From the NCBI GenBank assembly GCA_902826225.1, contig CADEED010000003.1, positions 41,553 through 99,321 on the forward strand: 57,769 nucleotides of DNA, written 5' to 3'. Source of the stretch: an uncultured Pseudomonadota bacterium. GTDB taxonomy: Bacteria > Pseudomonadota > Gammaproteobacteria > Steroidobacterales > Steroidobacteraceae. The translations under genes and the position numbers were made by a program. Positions 1 to 8,737 of this stretch are shown in pieces (position 1 is the stretch's first letter; every line of letters starts with the position of its first letter). The notes under the pieces are model-generated. The model searched no databases, had not been told where the DNA came from, and was given only the letters and a program-made list of their open reading frames with translations.

Positions 1-1
1 C

Positions 2-1039
2 CTCGCGGACTCGGAAGCCGTGCTCGCGGACTTCAAGAAGAAGAACTTCGGTCTCGTGCCGGGCGAGCAGGGCGACTATTTCAACCGCCTCACGAACCAG
101 ATCACGGCGGCCACGGACCTCAAGGCGCAGCTCGCGGTCGCGACGAGCCGCCGCGCGGAGCTGCAGCGTCAATTGCGCGGTGAATCACCGTTCGTGCCGC
201 TCGACGCCGTCTCCGTCCGCAACGGCGGCGCGGGCACCGCCAACGACACTGCGAGCCGCATCCAGGAAGCGCAGACGCGCCTGGACGATTTGCTGCTGCG
301 CTTCACGGACAAACACCCCGACGTGATCGCGACCCGCGAGACGCTCGAGGCGCTGCGCGTTCGCCAGAAGGCGGAACTCGCCGCGCTCAAGCGCGGCGAT
401 GCGGGCGCGGCTGCCGTCGCGAACGCGCAGGCGAACCCGGTGCACCAGAACATCCAGCTGCAGATGAACCAGGTCGAAGTCGAGATCGCTGCCCTGCGTT
501 CGCAACTCGCGGAGCGCGAACACAACGTCACCGACCTGCGCAAGGTCATCGACACCGTGCCCGAGGTCGAAGCGGAGTACGCGCGTCTCACGCGCGACTA
601 CGACGTGCAGAAGACGCAGTACAACTCGCTGCTCGAACGCCTCGAGAAAGCGCGCATCTCCAAGGACGCCGACGAGACGGGCACGGTGAAGTTCAACATC
701 GTCGATCCGCCGTCGGCGGCGTTCGCGCCGATGTTCCCGAACCGTCCGCTGTTCATCGCCGTCGTGCTGCTCGCGGGCCTCGGGATCGGCGGCGGCGTCG
801 CCTTCCTCATGCACAAGCTCAAGCCCGTGTTCGCGGACTCGCGCTCGCTCGCCGACGCGACCGGACTGCCGGTGCTCGGCACCGTGATGAACGGCTGGCT
901 CGAGCGCGAACGCGAAGCGCTGCGCGCGGGACTCAGACGCTACGTCGTGGCGGCTGGACTGCTGATCGTCCTGTTCGGAGTAACGCTCGCCGTGCAGGCG
1001 CCGGCCGCGGCGGCCATTCACCGGATCCTCAAAGGTTGA
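2..1039 (+). CDS. Polysaccharide chain-length determinant, XrtA/PEP-CTERM type (5' partial)
   Basis: The gene enters from upstream, so only the last 345 residues are visible. The visible part has a long heptad-rich, charged coiled-coil stretch (about residues 30-215) typical of the periplasmic domain of Wzz/GNVR-type polysaccharide co-polymerases. It is followed by a hydrophobic helix near residue 255 (LFIAVVLLAGLGIGGG), a short cytoplasmic loop and a second hydrophobic helix near residue 320. Known members of the family sit in the inner membrane and set the chain length of exported polysaccharide together with a cytoplasmic tyrosine autokinase. The next gene, 7 bases downstream, is exactly such a kinase, which supports the call. 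An in-frame ATG at 20 is only an internal methionine. Confidence 0.88.
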   Translation, partial: LADSEAVLADFKKKNFGLVPGEQGDYFNRLTNQITAATDLKAQLAVATSRRAELQRQLRGESPFVPLDAVSVRNGGAGTANDTASRIQEAQTRLDDLLLRFTDKHPDVIATRETLEALRVRQKAELAALKRGDAGAAAVANAQANPVHQNIQLQMNQVEVEIAALRSQLAEREHNVTDLRKVIDTVPEVEAEYARLTRDYDVQKTQYNSLLERLEKARISKDADETGTVKFNIVDPPSAAFAPMFPNRPLFIAVVLLAGLGIGGGVAFLMHKLKPVFADSRSLADATGLPVLGTVMNGWLEREREALRAGLRRYVVAAGLLIVLFGVTLAVQAPAAAAIHRILKG

Positions 1040-1046
1040 AACAACG

Positions 1047-1919
1047 ATGAGTCTGGTCGAACAGGCATTGAAGAAGCTGCAGGCCTCGCGCGGCGGTGTC
1101 GCGCCGCAGCCCGAAACACGCACCACGGCCGTCCGGGCGCCCGAGCCCGCGCGTCCGGCGGTGGTGCGCAACGGCCGCGTCGTCCCCGTGGACCGGCCGG
1201 CGATGCGCGCCTCGCACATGCTGCCGTCCACGTCGGAGGAGCGCCGCATCGTGCAGGAGTTCCGCCAGATCAAGCGTCCACTCGTCGACAATGCGATGGG
1301 TCGTGGCAGGCCTGCGCTGCCGAACGGCCACATCATCATGCTGGCGAGCGCGCTGCCCGGCGACGGCAAGACGTTCACGTCCGTGAATCTTGCGCTCTCG
1401 ATGGCGCTCGAGAAGGACGTGCGCATCCTGCTCGTCGACGCCGACGTCGCGAAGCCGCACATCAGTCGCACGTTCGGCGTGCAGGACGAGCCCGGCCTGC
1501 TCGACGTGCTGCGCTCGGAACAAATGGACGTGGAGTCGGTGATCCTCGATACGGACGTGCCGAACCTGTCGATCCTGCCTGCGGGACGTCATTCGGAGAC
1601 CGCGACGGAGCTGCTCGCCAGCGGGCGCATGGCCGACGTCACCGCGCGCCTGGCCGCCGCGGATCCGCAGCGGATCGTGCTCGTCGATTCTCCGCCGCTG
1701 CTGCTCACCACCGAGTCGCGCGCACTGGCCGCGTCGGCCGGCCAGATAGTGCTGGTCATCGGCGCGGGCAAGACGCCGCAGAAGGCGGTATTCGATGCGC
1801 TGGACCTGCTCGGCGATGGCAAGAACATCAGCCTGGTTCTGAACCAATGCGACGAAGGGTCCCAGCAGGGTTACTACAACTACTACGGTCATCAAGCCGA
1901 GGGCGCCAAGGCGGGCTGA
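1047..1919 (+). CDS. XrtA-associated tyrosine autokinase (BY-kinase, CpsD/Wzc-C type)
   Basis: This 290-residue protein is a bacterial tyrosine kinase of the separate-subunit type. It has a Walker A motif (LPGDGKT, Lys108), a Walker A' motif (ILLVDADV) and a Walker B motif (IVLVDSPPLL), and it ends in a tyrosine cluster (YYNYYG) that would be the autophosphorylation site. Kinases of this family bind the cytoplasmic tail of the chain-length protein and cycle phosphorylation to control polymerisation and export of the polysaccharide. It lies immediately after the chain-length determinant, which fits that partnership. The N-terminal 70 residues are a variable proline- and arginine-rich linker. 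Confidence 0.93.
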   Translation: MSLVEQALKKLQASRGGVAPQPETRTTAVRAPEPARPAVVRNGRVVPVDRPAMRASHMLPSTSEERRIVQEFRQIKRPLVDNAMGRGRPALPNGHIIMLASALPGDGKTFTSVNLALSMALEKDVRILLVDADVAKPHISRTFGVQDEPGLLDVLRSEQMDVESVILDTDVPNLSILPAGRHSETATELLASGRMADVTARLAAADPQRIVLVDSPPLLLTTESRALAASAGQIVLVIGAGKTPQKAVFDALDLLGDGKNISLVLNQCDEGSQQGYYNYYGHQAEGAKAG

Positions 1920-1959
1920 TCGCGGCGCGACGATGCGCCAGGAAGAAGAGAGGCAAGGG

Positions 1960-3264
1960 ATGGGACGGCGTTCGACAATCGCGTTGCTCACGGGCACGTT
2001 AGCGGCGGCATGCGGTGGACCCGCGTCCGCCGAGCTCACCTATGGAGTCGAGGCCGGTGCGGGCCGCTCCGACAACATCACCCGCGTCGCCGACGACGAG
2101 GTCTCGGAGACGCTCGCGACCGCGGGCGTGAATCTCGAGTGGCACGAGACGCGTCCGCGCCTGCGCGCCGACATCAGCGCCGACGCCGACTACGTGAAGT
2201 ATCTCGACGATACGTACGAGGCCGAAGTGATCGGCGGCTTGAACGGCACTCTCGATTTCGCGCTGCTCCCGGAGCGCCTGAGCTGGATCTTCCAGGACTC
2301 GTTCGGCCAGCAGGCGACGGATCCGTTCGCGCCGCAGACGCCCGACACGCGCGAGAACGTCAACTACTTCACGACGGGCCCGACGCTCCAGTTCCCCATC
2401 GGCACGCGCGCCGCGCGCATCTTCGCGACGTATTCGCTGACCGACTACGAGAACAGCCCGCTCGACAGCGAGCGCCTCGTGGGCGGCGTGTCGTTCGGTC
2501 CGCGCGGACTCGAAGGCCGCGGTCTCGGCATCAACGCCGTGACCGAGCAGGTGAAGTTCGACGACGACATCAACACCGATTTCGATCGCGACAGCGTGTA
2601 TGTCAGCTACCGGCTGAGCGGCTCACGCACGCGCATCTCCGCCGAAGCCGGGTACTCGTGGCTCGAGCTCGAGGGCGCGGCGGACAAGAGCGGCGATCCG
2701 CGCATCTCCCTCGAAGTCGAGCGCGATCTCACCGATTCGTCGATGCTCGTCTTGAACTTGGGCACGCAGCTCACCGATTCGAGCGACGCCTTGCGCTCGA
2801 CGCTGTTCACGGGACCGCCGGGCGGCGCGGGCGGCGGCATCAACGCGACGTCCGATCCCTTCCGCAACCGGTCGGTCTCGCTGTACTGGAACTTCAACAA
2901 GCGCCGCACGTCGCTGTCGATCGGCGGCTCTTTGAACGACGACGAATACGAGACGGCGACGTTCCTCGATCGCCGCCGCACCGTCTGGAGCGTTTCGGTC
3001 GGCCGGCAGACGTCGAGCCGTCTCAACATCGGCCTCACCGGCAACTACACCGACGAGAAATTCGACCTGAACGGACAGCAGACCAGGCTGCTCGACCTCG
3101 GCGCCACGGCCGACTGGCGTCTCGGCCAGTCGACGACGCTGAATCTCTCGCTGCTGCGCTCCGACCGCGACGTCAACGTCGGACTCGGCGACTACACCGA
3201 GAACCGCGTGATGCTGCGGCTGATCTGGAGCGGCGGCGATCCGACGGGCGGTCGAGCGCGATGA
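1960..3264 (+). CDS. TIGR03016-type outer-membrane beta-barrel protein of the EPS system
   Basis: The product (434 residues from the chosen start) has a signal peptide (GRRSTIALLTGTLAAACGG..ASA) followed by alternating hydrophobic/polar strands rich in Tyr, Arg and Asp, ending in a strand with aromatic residues (NRVMLRLIWSGG). That is the look of a transmembrane beta-barrel. Its position between the tyrosine kinase and the deacetylase is where the PEP-CTERM-associated family TIGR03016 normally lies. The exact role is unknown; a part in secreting or anchoring the polymer is inferred. An ATG at 1933 would add nine charged residues before the signal peptide. I prefer 1960, which is preceded by AGGCAAGGG. 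A cysteine in the signal region is not in a canonical lipobox. Confidence 0.82.
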   Translation: MGRRSTIALLTGTLAAACGGPASAELTYGVEAGAGRSDNITRVADDEVSETLATAGVNLEWHETRPRLRADISADADYVKYLDDTYEAEVIGGLNGTLDFALLPERLSWIFQDSFGQQATDPFAPQTPDTRENVNYFTTGPTLQFPIGTRAARIFATYSLTDYENSPLDSERLVGGVSFGPRGLEGRGLGINAVTEQVKFDDDINTDFDRDSVYVSYRLSGSRTRISAEAGYSWLELEGAADKSGDPRISLEVERDLTDSSMLVLNLGTQLTDSSDALRSTLFTGPPGGAGGGINATSDPFRNRSVSLYWNFNKRRTSLSIGGSLNDDEYETATFLDRRRTVWSVSVGRQTSSRLNIGLTGNYTDEKFDLNGQQTRLLDLGATADWRLGQSTTLNLSLLRSDRDVNVGLGDYTENRVMLRLIWSGGDPTGGRAR

Positions 3265-4127
3265 AGGACACGGTGAAAACCGGCGTGCTCAACGCGATGA
3301 CGGTCGACGTCGAGGACTACTTCCACGTGTCGGCGCTGGCGGAGTCGATCCGGCGTGATGACTGGGCGTCGATGGAGTATCGCGCCGAGGCCAGCACCGA
3401 TCGTCTGCTCGCGATGTTCGACGAGTTCGGCATGAAGTCGACCTTCTTCGTCCTCGGCTGGGTGACGAAGAAGTCCCCGGCGCTCGTGCGGCGCATCCAT
3501 GCCGCCGGCCACGAGATCGCCTGCCACGGCCTCACGCACGAGCTCGTGTACAACCAGACGCCCGATCTCTTCCGCCGCGAGACCGCGGAGTCGAAGGCGC
3601 TGCTCGAGGATGCGATCGGCGCGCCCGTCCTGGGATACCGGGCGGCCAGCTATTCGATCACCGCCGAGTCGCTGTGGGCGCTCGACATCCTCTGCGAGCT
3701 CGGATTCACGTACGACTCCAGCATCTTCCCGATCGCGCACGACCGCTACGGCATCCCGGGCGCCTCGACCAGGCCCGGCAGGCTCCGCACGCCGAACGGC
3801 AGCCACATCGTGGAATTCCCCTTGTCGACGAAGCCGTTGCTCGGCATGCGCATCCCGGTGTCCGGCGGCGGCTACTTCCGCCTCATGCCGTACTGGTTCA
3901 CGCGCTGGGCGCTGCGCTCACTCAACGCCGACCAGCAGTCCTTCGCGTTCTACCTGCATCCGTGGGAGATCGACCCGCAGCAGCCGCGCGTGCCAGCGAG
4001 CCTGCTGTCGCGCTTCCGTCACTACAACAACCTGGACGTGTGCGAGCGTCGCCTGCGCAGCCTGTTGGGTGACTTCCGCTTCACGACCATGCAGAACCTG
4101 CTGCGGCCACACCTCGACGCTGCATGA
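3261..4127 (+). CDS. XrtA-system polysaccharide deacetylase (NodB fold)
   Basis: This 288-residue protein starts with the DVEDYFHV motif that marks the XrtA-linked deacetylases. It continues with the NodB motifs: the metal-binding Asp in VDVEDYF, TFFVLGW, the His pair in ACHGLTHE, LGYRAASYSI, and YDSSIFPIAHDRYG. Relatives remove acetyl groups from N-acetylhexosamine residues of the polymer or its lipid-linked precursor. There is no signal peptide, so it probably acts in the cytoplasm or at the membrane. The start codon overlaps the stop of the preceding gene (ATGA), and the stop overlaps the next start the same way, indicating translational coupling. A much longer same-frame reading upstream is out-of-frame noise within the previous gene. 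Confidence 0.92.
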   Translation: MKDTVKTGVLNAMTVDVEDYFHVSALAESIRRDDWASMEYRAEASTDRLLAMFDEFGMKSTFFVLGWVTKKSPALVRRIHAAGHEIACHGLTHELVYNQTPDLFRRETAESKALLEDAIGAPVLGYRAASYSITAESLWALDILCELGFTYDSSIFPIAHDRYGIPGASTRPGRLRTPNGSHIVEFPLSTKPLLGMRIPVSGGGYFRLMPYWFTRWALRSLNADQQSFAFYLHPWEIDPQQPRVPASLLSRFRHYNNLDVCERRLRSLLGDFRFTTMQNLLRPHLDAA

Positions 4128-5293
4128 GTGCCGCCGGTGATCTGTCCGTCGAGCTGATCGAAAATCGATCCGCGGTGCCACTCACCGCGGAGCAGTGGAA
4201 CGCGCTTGTCGCTCGCAACGAGACGAATACCGTCTTCCAGACCTACGAGTGGTTCGACGCCTGGTGGCACACGTTCGGTCGCCCGCGGAACCTGTTCCTG
4301 CTGATCGTGCGCGACGGTGATCGCATCATCGGCTTCGCGCCGCTCATGCGCCGGCGCGGCACGTTCGGCTGGCGCGAACTCGCGTTCATCGGTTCGGGCA
4401 ATGCCGACTACCTCGACTTCGTCCTGCCGGAGCAGAAGCCGCGTGCCCTCGCGGCCATCTCCGGGTTCCTGCGCGCCAGCTGGCGCCGCTGGGACCGCCT
4501 CGCGCTCGTCAACATCCCGGCGCACTCGTCGACGCGCGCCGGGCTCGACGCGGGCGCCGCCGGCGCGCGCCGCGACGGCCTGCATTTCGTCGACGAGGCG
4601 CGCGTGATCTGTCCGACGCTCGCGCTGAGCGCCAACCCCGAGTTCGCGCAAAAGCTCATCCGCAAGTACAGCCTGCGCCGCCCGCTCAACTGGTTCAGCA
4701 AGCATGGCCGGCTCAAGTTCCGGCACGTGAAGGATCCGCGGGAAATCGAGGTGCTGCTGCCGTCGTTCTACGAGCAGCACCGCCGCCGCTGGAAAGCGCT
4801 CGGCAAACGCAGCCAGTTCACGCAGATGATGCAGATGCGTTTCTACGGCTCGCTCGCGACCAGGATGGCGCAGCGCGGCTGGCTGCAGTTCTCCGTCGTC
4901 GAGTTCAACGACGAACCGCTCGCGTTCCACTTCGGCTTCGACTATTCGGATTGCCTCACCTGGTACAAGCCGTCCTTCGACGTGCGCTTCGCCGAACACT
5001 CGCCGGGCTTGCTGCTCACGCGTTACCTCATCGAGGACGGGCTGCGCCGCGGGCGCCGCGAGTTCGATTTCACGGTCGGCGACGAATCCTTCAAGAAGCG
5101 TTTCGCGACCAGCGAGCGGCTCAACCTCAACTTCGGCGCCTACCACGGACGCGTGGGCTACGGCATCGCGCGCGCGGTGGGCGGGATGCGCGACGTGGCG
5201 GGGCGCACGCAGCGTTTCGTGCGCAACCTGCTCGCGACGCAGGCGGCGACCAGCGTCGCGGCCGCGGCGTCGACGAGCTCGGAGATGTCATGA
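4124..5293 (+). CDS. CelD/FemAB-like GNAT acyltransferase, first of three
   Basis: The 389-residue protein has the acetyltransf_6 (CelD/BcsL) arrangement. The N-terminal half contains W..L......VFQTYEWFDAWW and IGFAPLM. The C-terminal half contains the substrate/cofactor core FHFGF.Y...LTWYKPSFD, SPGLLLTRYLIEDGLRRG and FDFTVGDESFKKRF. Members transfer an acyl or aminoacyl group to sugar or peptidoglycan acceptors; the acceptor here is most likely an amino sugar exposed by the neighbouring deacetylase (inference). The gene overlaps both neighbours by ATGA junctions. Two further relatives follow at 6402 and 7547. Confidence 0.85.
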   Translation: MSAAGDLSVELIENRSAVPLTAEQWNALVARNETNTVFQTYEWFDAWWHTFGRPRNLFLLIVRDGDRIIGFAPLMRRRGTFGWRELAFIGSGNADYLDFVLPEQKPRALAAISGFLRASWRRWDRLALVNIPAHSSTRAGLDAGAAGARRDGLHFVDEARVICPTLALSANPEFAQKLIRKYSLRRPLNWFSKHGRLKFRHVKDPREIEVLLPSFYEQHRRRWKALGKRSQFTQMMQMRFYGSLATRMAQRGWLQFSVVEFNDEPLAFHFGFDYSDCLTWYKPSFDVRFAEHSPGLLLTRYLIEDGLRRGRREFDFTVGDESFKKRFATSERLNLNFGAYHGRVGYGIARAVGGMRDVAGRTQRFVRNLLATQAATSVAAAASTSSEMS

Positions 5294-6405
5294 ACGGCGC
5301 GCCGCGCGTCAGCGTCCTGATCCCGACGTTCAACCGCGCCGCGCTGCTCTGCGAGGCGGTCGACAGCGTGCTCGCGCAGTCGTTCCAGGATTTCGAGATC
5401 GTGATCGTCGATGACGGTTCGACCGACGACACGCTCGCGCGCCTCGCCGCCTATGGCGATCGGGTGCGCGTGCTGCGCGCGGATCACGGCGGCCCGGCGC
5501 GAGCGCGAAACGCCGGGTTCGCGGCGGCGCGCGGCGAGTACGTCTGCATCCTCGACTCGGACGACCTCTACTACCCGCACAAGCTTGCGCTGCAGGTGGA
5601 GCACCTCGACGCGCATCCCGACACGGTGATGGTGTACACGGAGTTCTCCGCGTTCGATACCGACGGGTTCTGGGACGAGTTCCACCTGCGTAAGTACCAC
5701 GCATCCGCCTACCGTCCCGCGGGCAAACGCCGCTACGACGAGATCTTCAGCGAACGTCTGCCGCTCGGCAGCGCCGCACTCGATGCGTACCCGCACTGGC
5801 GCGAGCGTGGCGCATGGCGCGGCGACATCTACGAGAAGTATCTGTTCGACACGGTCGTGTTCACGAACAGCATGATGTTCCGGCGCGAGCTGCTGCAGCG
5901 CGTGAGTCCGCAGGATCCGTACTTCGGCCATTTCCACGACCTGGAGTTCGCGCTGCGCCTGTGCCGGACGGGCACCGTTGCCTTCCTCGACGTCCCGACC
6001 TACAAGCTGCGTTACCACCCGGGGCAGGTGAGCGCGATCGCGGGCGCGCGCCGCGATCTCAATGCGGCCAAGCTGCAGCGCGGGCTGCTGCGCGTGGCGC
6101 GCCGCCACGCACTCGGCGACGCGGCTTACTACCGCGCCAATCGCGCGCGCGTCGACGCGCACATCGCGCGGCTGTGCCGCGCGGCCGCGGTGCCGCTCAT
6201 GGCCTATGGCGGCGCGGACCGCCACCGCCGCAAGTATTTCCCGCGCCGCGCGCGCCAGTACCTGCGATTCGGCGCGCGGCACGGCGCGCCCGCGCGGCTG
6301 CTGCGGCTCGTGACCTATCTGCCGACGGCCGGCAAGCGCGTGTTCTTCCGGCTGCAGGACCTGTGGAATCGGATCACCGGTCCGCACGCGGCGCTGTCCT
6401 CATGA
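5290..6405 (+). CDS. Family 2 glycosyltransferase
   Basis: This 371-residue enzyme has a standard GT-A fold: VSVLIPTFNRAALL, IVDDGSTDDT, an acceptor/donor segment ARNAGFAAARGEYVCILDSDD with the DxD metal motif (DSDD), and a later region FGHFHDLEFALRL with the acidic general-base position. It should add one sugar to the lipid-linked repeat unit at the cytoplasmic face of the membrane. The C-terminal 100 residues are Arg- and Ala-rich and probably contact the membrane. The start codon overlaps the stop of the preceding acyltransferase gene, and the stop overlaps the following acyltransferase start, so it is embedded between two CelD-like genes. The sugar specificity cannot be told. Confidence 0.9.
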   Translation: MNGAPRVSVLIPTFNRAALLCEAVDSVLAQSFQDFEIVIVDDGSTDDTLARLAAYGDRVRVLRADHGGPARARNAGFAAARGEYVCILDSDDLYYPHKLALQVEHLDAHPDTVMVYTEFSAFDTDGFWDEFHLRKYHASAYRPAGKRRYDEIFSERLPLGSAALDAYPHWRERGAWRGDIYEKYLFDTVVFTNSMMFRRELLQRVSPQDPYFGHFHDLEFALRLCRTGTVAFLDVPTYKLRYHPGQVSAIAGARRDLNAAKLQRGLLRVARRHALGDAAYYRANRARVDAHIARLCRAAAVPLMAYGGADRHRRKYFPRRARQYLRFGARHGAPARLLRLVTYLPTAGKRVFFRLQDLWNRITGPHAALSS

Positions 6406-7550
6406 TCACGGCGGAAGTATTGCCGGCGTCCTCGGGGCTCGACCTCTTGCGCGACGCGTGGGAGCGTCTCTACGGCGAGCGTGCGCGCGAACCCTCGGTG
6501 TCGTTCGGATGGTCGCGCGCGATCATGCGCAACCATCTCGCGGGCCGCGGCGACTGGTTCACGATGCTGTTGCGTCGGGACGGTGACGTCCGCGCCATCG
6601 TGCCGATGCTCACCGTGCGCGAGAAGCTGTTCGGCCGGGAAGTGCTGACGCTGCAGCCGTTCGCCGAGAAGAACAACACGCACAGCGACCTGCTGATGGG
6701 CGAGGAGCAGGAACTCGTCGGCGCTTGGATCGACGAGCTGTACCGGCTCGAGCGCCCGTGGGACATGCTCCACATGTCGCGGCTCCTCGAGGATTCGCCG
6801 TTGCTCGCCGCGCTCGAGACGGAATTGCGCCGCCGCGGCGCGCCGCACCGCGTGCGACTCGAGCAGCCATCGTTCCACCTGCCGCTGCCGGCGAGTTTCG
6901 CGGACTACCTGGCCGCGCGCAGCGGGAAGTTCCGGAACTATCTGAAGCGCGTGGAGAAGAAACTGCACGCGGCCGGGCGCGTGGAATTCGTGGTGGCGGG
7001 GGCGATCGCCGACGACTCGGCATTCGACGAGATGCTCGCGATCGAACGCGACAGCTGGAAGCATGCGCACGGCACCGCGATCAGCGCCGTCGCGCACCAG
7101 GCGGGGTTCTATCGCGACCTGTGCGCGGCCGCGCGCGAATCCGGCACGTTGCACCTGAGTTTCCTGCGCCTCGACGGCCTGGCTGTGGCCTACAACCTGG
7201 GCGTCATCGTGTCAGGCCGTTACTACTACCTGAAGACGAGCTACCGCCAGGCGCAACGCGAGCTCGGCGTCGCGACCGTCGGCCGCGCGCGGCTCATCGA
7301 AGAACTCATCGCGCGCGGCGTGCGCGAGATGGATTTTCCGGCGGAACCGTACGAATGGGAAACCCAGTGGACCGACCGGGCGCGCTGGCACCGATCGCTG
7401 CTCGTGTTCAATCGCGGCCTGCGCGGCCGTGCGCTGTGGCTGCTGTCGGCCCTGCGCGATCGCCTGCGCGGCGAGCGCGTCCGGCGCATCGAGTTCAGCG
7501 ACGCGCGGGCCCTGCGGCCGCCGACCGGCGCGGAGACGGCCGGGCCATGA
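6402..7550 (+). CDS. CelD/FemAB-like GNAT acyltransferase, second of three
   Basis: The 382-residue product has the same two-lobed CelD/FemAB layout as the gene at 4124: an N-terminal lobe with PSVSFGWSRAIMRNH, and a C-terminal lobe with AVAYNLGVIVSGRYYYLKTSY, the VGRARLIEELIARGVREMDF helix and a final Trp/Glu-rich segment (YEWETQW). It is clearly diverged from its neighbours, so it is an old paralogue and not a recent duplication. The function is inferred to be acyl or aminoacyl transfer to the EPS repeat unit. It is translationally coupled on both sides by 4-base overlaps. Confidence 0.82.
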   Translation: MITAEVLPASSGLDLLRDAWERLYGERAREPSVSFGWSRAIMRNHLAGRGDWFTMLLRRDGDVRAIVPMLTVREKLFGREVLTLQPFAEKNNTHSDLLMGEEQELVGAWIDELYRLERPWDMLHMSRLLEDSPLLAALETELRRRGAPHRVRLEQPSFHLPLPASFADYLAARSGKFRNYLKRVEKKLHAAGRVEFVVAGAIADDSAFDEMLAIERDSWKHAHGTAISAVAHQAGFYRDLCAAARESGTLHLSFLRLDGLAVAYNLGVIVSGRYYYLKTSYRQAQRELGVATVGRARLIEELIARGVREMDFPAEPYEWETQWTDRARWHRSLLVFNRGLRGRALWLLSALRDRLRGERVRRIEFSDARALRPPTGAETAGP

Positions 7551-8737
7551 GCGACGTCACCTCCGCCCTGTCCACCGACGGGTTCGGCGGCGCCGCCGAC
7601 GGTGCGCTCGTGGCCGACGTCGTCACGACGATCGAGGGCCTCGAAGCGCTGGCCGATGCGTGGACGCGTCTCGCGGGCGCGGACGCCGACCCGATGCAGT
7701 CACCTGCGTGGTCGCTGGCGGCGGCGCGCACGCTGCACCCGGGCGCGTCGCTCGCGATCGTGACCGTGCGTCGCAAGGGAACGCTGGTCGCCCTCGCGCC
7801 GCTCGTCGAGGCGACGCGTCACGGCGTGCAGTGGCTCGAGGTGCTTGGCGCGCGTCACCTGGGCGAGGCGGTGCGGCTGCTCGCCGACGGCGCCGATGCG
7901 CGCCGCGCGCTGGTGCGTGCGATCCTCGACCTGGGCCGCCCCGTCTTCCTGCAGTGTCTCGATCGCGGGGTGTGGAGCAGTGAGTTTCGTGCGGCCGCGC
8001 GCCGCCGCCGTGCCGTCAGCGTGGTGGTGCCGGGCGCGAGCTGCCTGCGGGCCGAACTCGGCGGTGATTTCGGCCGGTATGCCGGCCGGGTGCCGCCGAA
8101 ACGCCGCGCGGCGCTGCGCCGCCAGCGCAGTCAGCTGGAGCGTGCCAACCCCGTGCAGACCTTCGCCGAGACCCCAACGCCGGCCACCTCGGCCGCGGCG
8201 CTGGACGACGCCTTCGCCGTCGAAGCCCGCAGCTGGAAGCGCGCGGCCGGCAGCGCGGTCGCGTTGCGGCCCGCTCACCTCGAATTCTTCCGCGAGATCG
8301 GCCGTCGCTTCGCGGCCGAGGGACAGTTGCTGATCCGCGGCCTGCGCGTGGGCGGCGAGTACGCGGCGACCAACGTGAGCCTCGTCATCGGCGACCGCTG
8401 CTACGACCTCAAGATCGGCTACGACGAGCGCTGGGCGCGCTGGTCGCCCGGCCTGTTGCTCACCTGGCATTGCCTCGAGGACGACGTCGCGCGTGGCATC
8501 GGCACGCACGAATTCCTGGGCAGCCGCGAGGAATGGCAGCTGCCGTACGCGACGGCGGAGCGCCCGCTCGAGAACATCGTGATCTACTCGCGCTCGCTCG
8601 CGGGCTTCTGGTCGCTCGCGCTCGACGGCGCGGGCGTCGTGCGTCGCCGGCTCACGCGGCTCGTCGCCGGCGCCGGGTCGCGACGCAGTGCACGGCTGAG
8701 GAAAGTGCGCGAGGAGCTGCAGTCATGTGCGGCATAG
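7547..8737 (+). CDS. CelD/FemAB-like GNAT acyltransferase, third of three
   Basis: The 396-residue protein again shows the CelD layout: a first lobe ending with FLQCLDRGVWSSEF, a basic stretch PPKRRAALRRQRSQ that is usual in this family, then AVEARSWK, AATNVSLVIGDRCYDLKIGYD and SPGLLLTWHCLEDDVARG. The first 25 residues are a poorly conserved leader. The role is inferred as acyl transfer onto the polymer precursor. The 3' end overlaps the start of the amidotransferase gene by 13 bases in another frame, an unusually long overlap that suggests the two products are made together. An acyl carrier protein and an acyl-activating ligase lie just downstream and could supply the acyl donor. Confidence 0.82.
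   Translation: MSDVTSALSTDGFGGAADGALVADVVTTIEGLEALADAWTRLAGADADPMQSPAWSLAAARTLHPGASLAIVTVRRKGTLVALAPLVEATRHGVQWLEVLGARHLGEAVRLLADGADARRALVRAILDLGRPVFLQCLDRGVWSSEFRAAARRRRAVSVVVPGASCLRAELGGDFGRYAGRVPPKRRAALRRQRSQLERANPVQTFAETPTPATSAAALDDAFAVEARSWKRAAGSAVALRPAHLEFFREIGRRFAAEGQLLIRGLRVGGEYAATNVSLVIGDRCYDLKIGYDERWARWSPGLLLTWHCLEDDVARGIGTHEFLGSREEWQLPYATAERPLENIVIYSRSLAGFWSLALDGAGVVRRRLTRLVAGAGSRRSARLRKVREELQSCAA

Noticed and set aside
185..1471. A 428-codon open frame on the - strand at the window start
   Set aside because: It covers both the chain-length and kinase genes in antisense and has no family features.
1960..2040. Possible lipoprotein signal in the TIGR03016-type protein (LAAAC)
   Set aside because: The residue at -3 is Ala, not Leu, Val or Ile, and a normal signal peptidase I site (ASA) follows.
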